A DNA stretch of 21,964 nucleotides from a virus. The notes beneath the pieces are model-generated. The model saw nothing but the letters and a program-made list of their open reading frames with translations, had not been told where the DNA came from and searched no databases. The stretch's first letter is position 1, and each line of letters begins with the position of its first letter. The stretch lies in IMG/VR virus record IMGVR_UViG_3300017746_000192, positions 1 to 21,964 of that record; one strand, written 5' to 3'. Positions 7,801 to 15,900 of the stretch are shown in pieces. The position numbers were made by a program, and so were the translations under genes.

Positions 7801-9943
7801 AACAGACGGTGAAGATACTGCAGACGAGTTTTACTATGAAGGAAATGAAGTATTTGACATAAACGGTGACTTACACGATGGTAACCTACAAAACCAAAAC
7901 ACTTGGGCTTTTTATGACAATGCTCAAAACAATGCTTATAGAAGTTCTCAAGGGTTGCCTGCCTCACAATTTTATGGTGGAAACTTAGCACTCACTAGTA
8001 CAGGTGGAACTGGAGATGATGCACCATTTTCTGTAGGTGATATCGTTAATGTGCAACAAACTAATTTATCGCCAACTAACCCTCAGTATAATGGCACTCA
8101 TACTGTATTAGAAAAACCAGATGCTAATACCATAGTGTTAGACGTTGCTTTTGGAACTGCAACTCCTGTTGAAGGAGGGTCAGTTAATGCAGATGCTATT
8201 GTGCTTACTAACTTTTTTAATTGTTACTCTTGGGGTAATGGTATGGAAAGTTGTAGGATTCAAGACTCATTCAAAGAAGATGCTCTTAATATTGGTGAAA
8301 GAGTATTTACTTTATCTGAGGGTGAGTTTAGACAGAAACGAAGAAACGCTTCTATTACTTATAGTGGTATATATAATGATGAAACTAAACTAAATAGAAC
8401 TAACGAATTTAATTTAGGTATACTTAACTTTAAAGATTTAGACGAAGACTTTGGTAATATAGAACTACTTAAAGCAAGGCAGAATGATTTATTAGTATTA
8501 CAAGAAGATAAGATATCTTATGTTTTGGTTAATAAAAACGTACTTACTTCAGCAGATGGTTTATCTAACGTAACATCAACACCTACTATACTAGGAAATC
8601 AAGTATCTCGTTTAGAAGAATATGGTATTAGCCATAATCCAGAAAGTTATGCAGAGTTTGGTTATGATAAGTATTTTACGGATGCCAAGCGTGGTGCAGT
8701 AATTAAGTTAAGCGGTAGCTCTTATTCTAATGAATCACTAGAGGTTATATCTCAGGCTGGAATGAGGTCATACTTTAGAGATTTATTTATAGATGATTTT
8801 AATACTCAAAAAATAGGAGGATATGATCCTTATATGAATGAGTATGTATTAAGCAGCAATAATAGGACATTGCCAGTAGAGCCTCAGACTGTAAGCTGTG
8901 GGTCAGAACTAGAGTTTAATAACCAAACAGAAAGCTTTACTTACACCGTCAAGTTAGGGGCTTCTATGGGAACTACGGATATTGATTACAACGTAACTAG
9001 TGGAAACATAAACATATCAGTTACTTACAATGGTGCTACTACTAGTTCGGGAAGTGTTACAGGAAGCGGAACTTTTCAGTTTAACAAAAACATCCCTTCT
9101 ATTGAAACTGCTGTTATTACAGTAGCTGTGGTGGGAGTCTCTGCAAACTATTCAATTACTGCTCAGTGCCCAACAGCAGCTGTTATTAACGTATATCAAA
9201 TATGTTTGAATAGCGAATTTACCGGACTACCTCCAACCATACATAACCAATATGAATGGGCTTCTAGTAATTTAACACCTTCTGTGTCTAGCCCACTTAT
9301 AAACCAACCTGTGACTTTTACAAATGTACCAACAGGATCAGGTGTCGGAACACAAAGAGTGGCTCAGTATCAAGTATATACTTCTCAAGTAGCTATTGGA
9401 ACAACACCAACTCCTGAGGCGGTTGTTACAGTTAGGTCAGCTAAAACAGGTTCTGATTCATTTGATTTTAATACTAATAACGGAAACAGATTATTACACT
9501 TATTAAGTAATACTACTTATGCAAATACACAAACGGATATTAATGCATTAATAGCTGCTGCTAGCGGAAATAATTTAACTATATCTAACACTTCAAGTGG
9601 TGTTTTTGAAGGTTCTTTTAATTACGCTAATCCAGACTCAACCCCAACTAATTACACTAATTTGTATTTAATATACGACTACAGAAGTTCAACTCAAGTT
9701 AATTTATCTTTTGGGTCAACTCAAAGTATAGTTTGCGGAGGAACTGGAACACTAGGCCCATACTTCTTAGATGCGGCAATTCCTTCTGAAGCAACAGCTA
9801 TTTATAATGACGCTGCGATGACAGTACCCGCAGCTGCAGGATATTATTTATATGTTAATCCAAATCCAACAGTGGCTGATACGTACTGGTTAAGACAAGA
9901 TGCAAATGGAGTTATTGTTCAAGTAAGTTTATGTTCAAGTTAA
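4877..9943 (+). CDS. Muzzle / tail stabilisation-like protein, 1688 aa
   Basis: The N-terminus (FKGIMNKSSDERILPPGEY, then DALNARL and IGSVENTKGN) is the signature start of the large stabilisation or muzzle protein of crAss-like and related podoviruses, which closes the tail end below the connectors. Residues to about 1325 form the expected beta-rich body, ending in YFTDAKRGAVIKLSG, ISQAGMRSYFRD and GGYDPYMNEYVLS. Residues about 516-560 are a Ser/Ala/Thr/Pro-rich low-complexity stretch. Residues about 1048-1110 hold a diverged beta-module (FSVGDIV ... HTVLEK). From about 1330 come accessory domains: an Ig-like stretch (FTYTVKLG to SITAQCP), a variable beta region, and a C-terminal domain (residues 1627-1688) starting GPYFLDA and ending with a Cys. 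Such C-terminal domains are usual in surface-exposed phage proteins and may bind the host envelope. Three bases separate it from the next gene, which looks like a detached continuation. Confidence 0.75.
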   Translation: MQLNSFFFKGIMNKSSDERILPPGEYVDALNARLGSTEDSEIGSVENTKGNTKLTKITNQGVALSSNAVCIGSYADESDETIYWFVTDPSVVDLIISFNVKTSVTIYHIISTSVLNFNPSNLITGVELIDRFLIFTDNLNPPRKINVDRSYDFPVGGVDQITEEEINLIVKPPISPPTFTLSSADNDDQSFFTDKFISFAYRFKYEDGEYSALSPFSPPAFEPENPDLVEVDFNTIKNESMVNAYNAATVFFNTGSNLVKEIEVCYKESSSTVIKVIDKYNKSDLGWADNSTQSIFFRNKEVFRVLSANESLRLYDNVPLKAKALTSSGNRLMFGNYVDGYDMKSADGNDVKLDYVTSLVANPAVRLDDNENEIILSVDGEFVSSDYQVLNGSATPSTVSVDNSKGVFTFEDTLGNPVNFLQGDFITFNCELKSYATGGNIYNQNASVLNLTRPTGGFTLSITSTVQLTNTYGDLASFVGSVDFENLIGTGLATATPVYKPFSDASTGNTATDFINNSVISSPATNSVTSSAATPVNSAVPNAAAAGSTPVSPAYPTGQTGLLEAFDIATPTQVTLQSLMMVYETGSTKSFEGFEFLSANFAFDTKRNKESLHSNRDYDLAMVYMDDYARSSTALVSLDSSINVPASNSILINKAQVNIPVSQKAPSWAKYYKFAIKPSKLNYDTIFIIRAEPDLDDTTQFWCELEGETAQKIVEGETYTVKRDIDGAKGSYVEATCLAKSTSPNIDDQSATYPGPGVYAKFSPGNEYRIDQPGKINEKGINKEKNSIVASRGIDATVSLIDSFTETTIEEGTNVTIKITCERPEAQITYTTNPENKNKFSELNITRTANKSYSTGANLQANLQLMVNDQFVNSQNFFPSNSINYAGNQGEKFRFQLTNDLIKNDDTPQVPDVDSQNYGIHQVSFNTQDENGNTQQALGIKSNFRMRIGTTTQGKSKVSIKVKLSNIPDGLFVLETDGEDTADEFYYEGNEVFDINGDLHDGNLQNQNTWAFYDNAQNNAYRSSQGLPASQFYGGNLALTSTGGTGDDAPFSVGDIVNVQQTNLSPTNPQYNGTHTVLEKPDANTIVLDVAFGTATPVEGGSVNADAIVLTNFFNCYSWGNGMESCRIQDSFKEDALNIGERVFTLSEGEFRQKRRNASITYSGIYNDETKLNRTNEFNLGILNFKDLDEDFGNIELLKARQNDLLVLQEDKISYVLVNKNVLTSADGLSNVTSTPTILGNQVSRLEEYGISHNPESYAEFGYDKYFTDAKRGAVIKLSGSSYSNESLEVISQAGMRSYFRDLFIDDFNTQKIGGYDPYMNEYVLSSNNRTLPVEPQTVSCGSELEFNNQTESFTYTVKLGASMGTTDIDYNVTSGNINISVTYNGATTSSGSVTGSGTFQFNKNIPSIETAVITVAVVGVSANYSITAQCPTAAVINVYQICLNSEFTGLPPTIHNQYEWASSNLTPSVSSPLINQPVTFTNVPTGSGVGTQRVAQYQVYTSQVAIGTTPTPEAVVTVRSAKTGSDSFDFNTNNGNRLLHLLSNTTYANTQTDINALIAAASGNNLTISNTSSGVFEGSFNYANPDSTPTNYTNLYLIYDYRSSTQVNLSFGSTQSIVCGGTGTLGPYFLDAAIPSEATAIYNDAAMTVPAAAGYYLYVNPNPTVADTYWLRQDANGVIVQVSLCSS
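8018..8206 (+). repeat. Beta-module copy 4 (in muzzle-like protein)
   Basis: This diverged copy at residues about 1048-1110 reads FSVGDIVNV, a longer polar loop, YNGTHTVLEK, NTIVLDVAF and a final AIVLTN strand. The GDIV and THTV parts fit the pattern, while the loop lengths differ from copies 2 and 3. Confidence 0.4.
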
Positions 9944-9946
9944 ATT

Positions 9947-10699
9947 ATGGCAGAAGTAACCTTATCATATAGCCCAGCAGTAAAAGGATGGCCTTCCTTT
10001 TATTCATTTATACCAGAGTATACTCAAGGTATGAACAACTATTTATATACATTTAACAATGGTCAATTGTATAGGCATAACACAAACCCTTTAAGAAACA
10101 ACTTTTATGGGGTTCAATACAACACCACTATTAAAAGTGTATTTAATAAAGGTCCATTGGAGAACAAATTATTTAAAACACTTATTTTAGAATCGGATGC
10201 TCCTTGGTCAGCTACTTTAGCAACTGACTTACCTCAAGTAGGTAGTATTGCAGATACTTATTTTGAAAAGAAAGAAGGAAATTATTTTGCTTTTATCAGG
10301 TTCCTGGAAACAGATATTAATTTGTTAATGAGATATGCTAATGGAATAGCAAATGTAGCTACTGTTGATGCTACCACACCTGCTGCAACTACACTAACTT
10401 TTGCTAGTTCGGTAAACATAGGTAGTATTATTAGCATAGGAGATATGGTTTATTATGGGTCGACCCCATCATTAGGCGGTGTAGTAACAGCATTAACTGG
10501 TCAAGTTGTTACTATAAACACAACAATTGCAGGCGCAAGCGCCCCTAGTAATGGTGATTTTATACTATACGTCAAGAATACAGTAGCAGAATCTCACGGT
10601 GTAATGGGGCATTACTGTGAGTATGAACTAACTAATACTTCAACTTCTAAAGTAGAATTATTCTCCGTTGGCTCAGAATCAATGAAAAGTTTCCCGTAA
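9947..10699 (+). CDS. Virion protein resembling detached muzzle C-terminus
   Basis: The 250 residues begin with a short strand followed by KGWPSFYSFIPEYTQGMNN and YLYTFNNGQLYRHN. That motif I associate with the end of the large stabilisation/muzzle proteins, directly after the GGYDP-type strand. Here it starts a separate gene three bases after the 1688-residue protein, whose own body stops at that strand and then continues into extra domains. The rest includes LESDAPWSATLATDLP, a beta-module at residues about 148-210, and a final strand pair with GHYCEYELTN and VELFSVGSES. The likely role is part of the same tail-end assembly, possibly completing its fold in trans. The split is inferred from motif order. 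The adaptor and muzzle genes upstream support a tail function. Confidence 0.65.
   Translation: MAEVTLSYSPAVKGWPSFYSFIPEYTQGMNNYLYTFNNGQLYRHNTNPLRNNFYGVQYNTTIKSVFNKGPLENKLFKTLILESDAPWSATLATDLPQVGSIADTYFEKKEGNYFAFIRFLETDINLLMRYANGIANVATVDATTPAATTLTFASSVNIGSIISIGDMVYYGSTPSLGGVVTALTGQVVTINTTIAGASAPSNGDFILYVKNTVAESHGVMGHYCEYELTNTSTSKVELFSVGSESMKSFP
10388..10576 (+). repeat. Beta-module copy 5 (in 250-aa tail protein)
   Basis: At residues about 148-210 the copy reads VNIGSIISIGDMVYY, then GGVVTALTGQVVTINTTI, and a final GDFILYV strand. The fit to the pattern is good at GDMV and VVTAL. It is flanked by the strands FIRFLETDINLL and GHYCEYEL, which could be contiguous in a fold without it. Confidence 0.5.
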
Positions 10700-10715
10700 T
10701 TTAGTATATTTGCAT

Positions 10716-11459
10716 ATGGATCCAGCTACAATGTTAATTATAAGCGGAATCACTAAAGGTGCAGGTGCCCTTTTTAGCCTAGGTCAAGCATCTAGAGCTA
10801 AAAGTGATTTGAAAACCGCTACAGATCAAGCTCAAAAATATATAGACAAAGCATATCAAAGCGCAGACGTAAACACTCAAAGAATGAGAGCTATTGATAC
10901 TAGTTTGTATGATACTGCTAGTGAACAAATAAGCCAAGACTTATCTACTGTATTAGATGTCACTGCGGGTGAAGACCCAAGATTGGCTGCGGCTCAAGGA
11001 AGTAGACTAGCACAACAGTCTGCAAAACAAAGACAAGCTTTGGAGATGCAGAAAAGAAAAGATATTCAAAACTTAGAAAAAGACATTGCAGAAGGTGAAC
11101 AAGCTAGACTAACTAGAATAGCTAATTTAGATGTTGCTCAAGCAGAAGGGTTTCAGCAACAAGCAGCTGAAGCACAACAAAGAATGACTCAAGGAAGGCA
11201 ACAAGCTTTACAAGCTCCAGCATCTTTAGTAGGGGATTACACAGGGATGATAACAGCAGGTGTTTCTCCAATGCAGATTCAAAAAGGGTTTGAAGGAATG
11301 TTTGCTGGCAGTCAGCAAGCTGGAGTATCACCGATTACTTCTCAGTTAGGAGCGCAAAGTCAATTATTAAATCCTAACTATCAACAACCATTAAATACAT
11401 TTGGACTTTCTTTAACGGGTCAGCAGGTAAATCCAATATTAGCAGGACTAAAATTATAA
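10716..11459 (+). CDS. Putative internal virion (ejection) protein, helical
   Basis: I choose the ATG at 10716 (247 residues; MDPATMLIISG) over an in-frame TTG two codons upstream. The N-terminal 25 residues are hydrophobic and Gly-rich (IISGITKGAGALFSLGQAS). A long Ala/Gln/Arg-rich helical region follows, about residues 30-170, with many Gln repeats such as EGFQQQAAEAQQRM. The C-terminus is a Gly/Pro/Gln-rich tail. This composition, with no catalytic motif, is typical of DNA-ejection or cargo proteins packed inside podovirus heads and released into the cell envelope at infection. The position between the tail proteins and two further cargo-type genes fits. TATATTTGC directly before the ATG resembles a promoter -7 element but lies too close to the start to be convincing. 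The 16-bp gap is the largest in this block. Confidence 0.65.
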   Translation: MDPATMLIISGITKGAGALFSLGQASRAKSDLKTATDQAQKYIDKAYQSADVNTQRMRAIDTSLYDTASEQISQDLSTVLDVTAGEDPRLAAAQGSRLAQQSAKQRQALEMQKRKDIQNLEKDIAEGEQARLTRIANLDVAQAEGFQQQAAEAQQRMTQGRQQALQAPASLVGDYTGMITAGVSPMQIQKGFEGMFAGSQQAGVSPITSQLGAQSQLLNPNYQQPLNTFGLSLTGQQVNPILAGLKL

Positions 11460-11461
11460 GG

Positions 11462-12907
11462 ATGGCAGCACCAGGATTAGGTTATGTAAAGAGAGATGTT
11501 GAAAAGACTACCGTTGATTGGGGAGCAATTAGTGGTGGTTTAACTACAGCACTAGGTGGGGCATTTGCTGCTGGTGAAAAACAAAAGGCAGCAGTAGCGG
11601 TAACAGATCAGGCTGTTAGTGCTGAAATACAAAAACTTCCAAAAGGAGCAACTCCAGACCAAACAAAGTATTATGCTAGTATCATTCAAAAAGTTGGTGA
11701 TGGCAATCAAAAAATAAAAGAGCAGTATGATAATGGTGAAATAAGTGCTACTCAATATAAAATAGCAACAAACGCCCTGACTAGTCAGTATCAAATACTA
11801 AAAAATAATTTGGTTAATTATCAATCTTCTTACGATAAATTAAGAGAAAATGTATTAAAAGAAGGAACTGGAAATGTTTCTTTATTGATGGCTGATATAC
11901 AAAACACGCAAGGAGACCTTGCAAATAGAACTGTTGATTGGAATATGGATTCTATGATGTTAGAATCTGTTACTAATGTAAATGGTCAAATAGTCACACA
12001 GCCAGTTGCTAATGACTTAGGTGTTATGAACTTCTACAACAAGGAGTTTAATATGGATATCATTAATAAAGCAGATTTAAGTTTGGGTAAGTTTAGCACA
12101 ACAGTTACTAAAGATGGTGTAAGAACTAAGACAATTAATTACGATGGGAAAGAATTTAATAACTCTCTTGATGGTATTGTGAATGCAGCAATTAGTGATG
12201 CAAATGGTATAGATGCTTTAGAATATCTATCTGGCCCAGGAGGAAAGAAACTAGTGCTAACAGCTCCAGCTAATGCTAATGAAATACAGGTTAAAATTGA
12301 TAATGAAACTCAACAACCAATTGCTGTTGATTTAGACAAGGTGATTAACGATGCAAAAAAAGGATTAAGAAAAGAAATAATAGGTTCTTTAGATAGAACT
12401 TATGAAAGGTCTGTGGATAAGAAAGAAGCCGATCAATCAAAAGCTTATGACGCTAGATTTAAAGCTACATTCTTACCTAATATAATAGCCTCTAAACAAA
12501 TGATGGCCAACATAAAAGCTGGGAAACCTTTTGTAGATATTATAACAAGAAGAGTAGAGGGAATGGATGATCCAGGCACAAGAATTTTAAAATTAGACTC
12601 CCCAGAAGTGCAGATAAATGAACAAGCTAGAAAATCATTTCCTGGTGCTGATTTCTTTTTACTAAAAGACGGAAAACTAGAAGGGGTTACAATTAAAAGT
12701 GAGTCTCAAATTGCTAACTTTATGAATGAGCTAGAAGGGTTGAAGCCAGAAAGAATTGATGAATACAAAATGGATATAGAAGGCTATGACTTTTACGAGG
12801 ATAACGGAGTTATAAAATATGACACCCCAGAAACACAAAAAGTAAAAAGAGACAGGTCTGTACCAATCCCTGGAGCAACTGATCCGTTTGGAAATCCTAT
12901 AAATTAA
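11462..12907 (+). CDS. Putative internal virion / cargo protein
   Basis: This 481-residue protein starts two bases after the preceding stop. The N-terminus has a short Gly/Ala-rich apolar stretch (ISGGLTTALGGAFAAGEKQK), then helical segments with YYASIIQKV and YKIATNALTSQYQILKNN. A mixed alpha/beta middle and a C-terminal part ending in YDFYEDNGVIKYDTPE and the Pro-rich tail VPIPGATDPFGNPIN follow. I do not recognise a named family and see no lysozyme, transglycosylase or protease motif. Its location between a helical ejection-type protein and the giant cargo-type protein suggests it is co-packaged in the head. The same three-gene arrangement (about 250, about 480 and about 2000 residues) is how several podoviruses encode their ejection proteins. 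That comparison is general and not evidence of homology. Confidence 0.6.
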   Translation: MAAPGLGYVKRDVEKTTVDWGAISGGLTTALGGAFAAGEKQKAAVAVTDQAVSAEIQKLPKGATPDQTKYYASIIQKVGDGNQKIKEQYDNGEISATQYKIATNALTSQYQILKNNLVNYQSSYDKLRENVLKEGTGNVSLLMADIQNTQGDLANRTVDWNMDSMMLESVTNVNGQIVTQPVANDLGVMNFYNKEFNMDIINKADLSLGKFSTTVTKDGVRTKTINYDGKEFNNSLDGIVNAAISDANGIDALEYLSGPGGKKLVLTAPANANEIQVKIDNETQQPIAVDLDKVINDAKKGLRKEIIGSLDRTYERSVDKKEADQSKAYDARFKATFLPNIIASKQMMANIKAGKPFVDIITRRVEGMDDPGTRILKLDSPEVQINEQARKSFPGADFFLLKDGKLEGVTIKSESQIANFMNELEGLKPERIDEYKMDIEGYDFYEDNGVIKYDTPETQKVKRDRSVPIPGATDPFGNPIN

Positions 12908-12911
12908 ATAA

Positions 12912-15900
12912 GTGGAAGAATTAAAAGCACTTTACGAAAGTTATATAGCTCAAGGGTTGCTTAGCAGTGAAACAACATTTGAACAGTTTTTAAATGCAGA
13001 TGATTCTATAAAGGAAAATTTACACAAACAAGGGGTAGACTCTAAAGTAATTAGTAATCAAACTGATTTGGAAACTTTTAAGTCTGCTTGGGGTGATGTA
13101 AAAAAAAAAGATTCAGATTTACCTGTTCAGGAGGAAGTTACGGAATCTATTACAGAAGTGGAAACACCAGATACTTCATTGGACTCCTCAGAAGAGGTAG
13201 TTGAATTAGAAGAGCCTGAAGCAATACCTGACCCAGTAGACACAGAATCTAAAGTTTTAAGTGAATTACAAATAAATCCTGAAGAGTTTAAGAGTTGGAA
13301 AGAAGAAAATTTAAGGCCAGAATCAAAGGCTTATGACTTCTTTAAAAACATATTATTAACCGATGAAGGGGAACAGTTTGAAGATGAAGAGAAAATACAA
13401 AAACAAGTTTCCTCATATTTAGCTCAAAAACTAAATAAAAATTTAGAATTAATAGACGAGTCAGATGAGTTTTCAAGAAAGTCTTTAATAGAACAAAATA
13501 AAAAAGATTCTCAAACTCTTTTAGATAACTTAAAGTCATACAATAAAGAAGCTGTTTTAGACGAAAAAGAAGATAGACGTAAACTACTAGAGAGACAATC
13601 AAAAGGTCTTTTAACTAGAGGAGCCTCAACAGGTCTTGATTTATTAAAAGCTGGAGCTAATGCTGCTGTTCAATATTCAATGGGAACGGCAGCGGCACTT
13701 TTTGCAGAAGCTGATGCATTACTAACATCGGCTGGCGCAGACAAGAAAGGGGCATTGGCTGGGATATCTGAAATGTTTTTAGATGCTGGTCAAGCTTGGG
13801 ATTTAGATTTAGGCCAGGTTAAAAGGTCTGCTTTTACACAAGGAAAAGAAGTAATGTACGGAGGAAAGGAATATATTGTTTCTGACACTGGAGTTGTTTA
13901 TGATGCGGAAACAAATATAAGAGTAGATGATATTATTCCAGAAAGTGATGTTATACAAATAGCAAGAAAAGCAGCTTTAATAGAAGATGATGTTACTAAT
14001 GTAGACTTAGGATCTAGCTTGTCTGGGATAGGGAGTACTTTAGTAAATCTTTATGGTTTAATAAAATCAGGGAAGGGTGTCTCAAAAGCTCTTGGGGTTA
14101 ACCCTAAACTAGGAATGGGATTAGCTTCTTTTTCAAGTACTGTTGCAGATAATATGGCTTCTGTGAAAGATGACCTTGTGGCTCAAGGTGTGAGTGAAAC
14201 AGAGGCTAACGATAAAGCTGTTATATTTGGTAATGCTATAGCTACTCTTGATGGTCTTTTTTCTGGTTTAGCTGGAAGCAACGAGAAACTATTGGGGTCT
14301 ACAAAGATAGTTAAAGATGCTTTATTTGACTTAGCTAAAAAAAAGGGTAAGGATTTTTCAAAAGAACAGCTTAAATCAAAAGCAAAAGACTTAATTAAGG
14401 AAAACGCAAAAGAATTATTCATAGAAGAAATACCTGTTCTTTTATCTGAAAAAGGTATAAATAGTGTAATAAATTACGCAGCTGGGGTAGATGCTAGGTC
14501 TGGTATTGAAGATTTAAAAAGAGCTGACTTATATGAAACCACTCTCTTGACTGTGGGGGCAACGACCGGAATAGGTTCTAAAAAACTTCTTACAAATAAT
14601 CAAAGAAATGATATTGTTAGACAGTTAGCACAAAACACAGATGGCTTAGAAAAAGCAGGCACTAAACTAGTAGATGACGGTCTTCTTACTAAAGATGAGG
14701 CTGCTAAAGCTATAAACGAAGTTAAAGCAATGGAATATGCAGAAGCTAAAACTTCAGGAGCTGTTAAGATTACTGAAAATATGTTAGAAGCAGCTGCTTT
14801 AATAACGAAAAAAGAACAATTAACAAAAGAAAAAGAACAAACAGACCCTTCTCTAGTAGGCGACATTGATAATAGAATAGCTTCTATTAACAAGCAACTG
14901 GAACAAATCAAAGAAAAAGATGACGCAGACGTAAGGGAAATTATTAAAAACGAAAAAGATGCCATTCAAAAGCAAGAAACAGGAGATATACTTGATGCTG
15001 AACCAGCCGAAAGTGTACAAGAAGTGGAAGAAGAAGTACGGGAGCCTTCTATCGAAACGGAAGAAGCAGTAATAAAAGACTCTCAAATTCCAACAAGCAA
15101 GGAAATATATACTATTGAAACAGAAGAAGGTGAAGGAGTTAGAACCGTAGAGATAACTATTAATAAAGATGGAAGTAGAAGTGTAGTGCAAAAAGTAGAT
15201 GGTGACGTGGCCTCATCTGATAATATACCCGCAGCTAATACTTTAAACAACAATGAATATGTAGAAGGTTCATTTGGTCCTATAATTGGAGAGCCTCAAA
15301 TATTACCAATGGAAGAGGTTATGAATCCTAAAATGAAGGAGAAATTAACTACCAAACAAAAACAAGAACTAGGTATAGAAGAAGCTCCTAGTTTGCAAAC
15401 TGTAGAAGAAGATATTATCATATACAAAGGAACGGGTGGTAAAAGAGATGCTGCTGGTAATTTAAAAACCAGACACCCTGGTGCTAAAGGTTCTTTCTTT
15501 AGTGCGGATAAAAACATAGCAGAGACCTATAAAGGAGAAGGTGAAATTGTTGAAGATGTAATTCCTGCTGGTGCAACAATAGAAGAAGTTCAAGTAGATA
15601 CTAAAGGATTAACTCCTGAACAATTTAATAAAGCAGAAGAAGATGCCATAAATGCATCTGAAGCAGATGTTGTTAAGCTTATCACTATTGAGAATAGAGG
15701 TAAAGGAACAATGAAAGAGGTTCAATACATTGTAAAATCAAAACCATCTCAAAAAACAACTAAACAAACATCTAAAGCAGAGTCTCTTAAAAAGAGAATT
15801 AATAAATTATCTAAGTCACCTAATGTAGAGGGAACTGTTGCTCAGTCTGTTAAACAGTTTTTAAGAATTAATCCTGGAACAGTTTCAGATATTGATGCTT

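Noticed and set aside
8145-8393. Overlapping plus-strand frame within the muzzle-like gene
   Set aside because: Its Leu-rich composition and full containment in another strongly supported frame indicate a chance open frame.
10705-10713. TATATTTGC as a Bacteroidota -7 promoter
   Set aside because: It matches TAnnTTTG but ends two bases before the ATG at 10716, leaving no leader. No -33 element is found at the right distance, and such matches are frequent by chance in AT-rich DNA.
14600-15191. Antisense open frames opposite the giant cargo gene
   Set aside because: The minus-strand frames (such as 14600-14965 and 14853-15191) are rich in Ser, Phe, Leu and Cys in the manner of shadow frames. 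They lack plausible starts or partners and lie opposite a well-supported gene.
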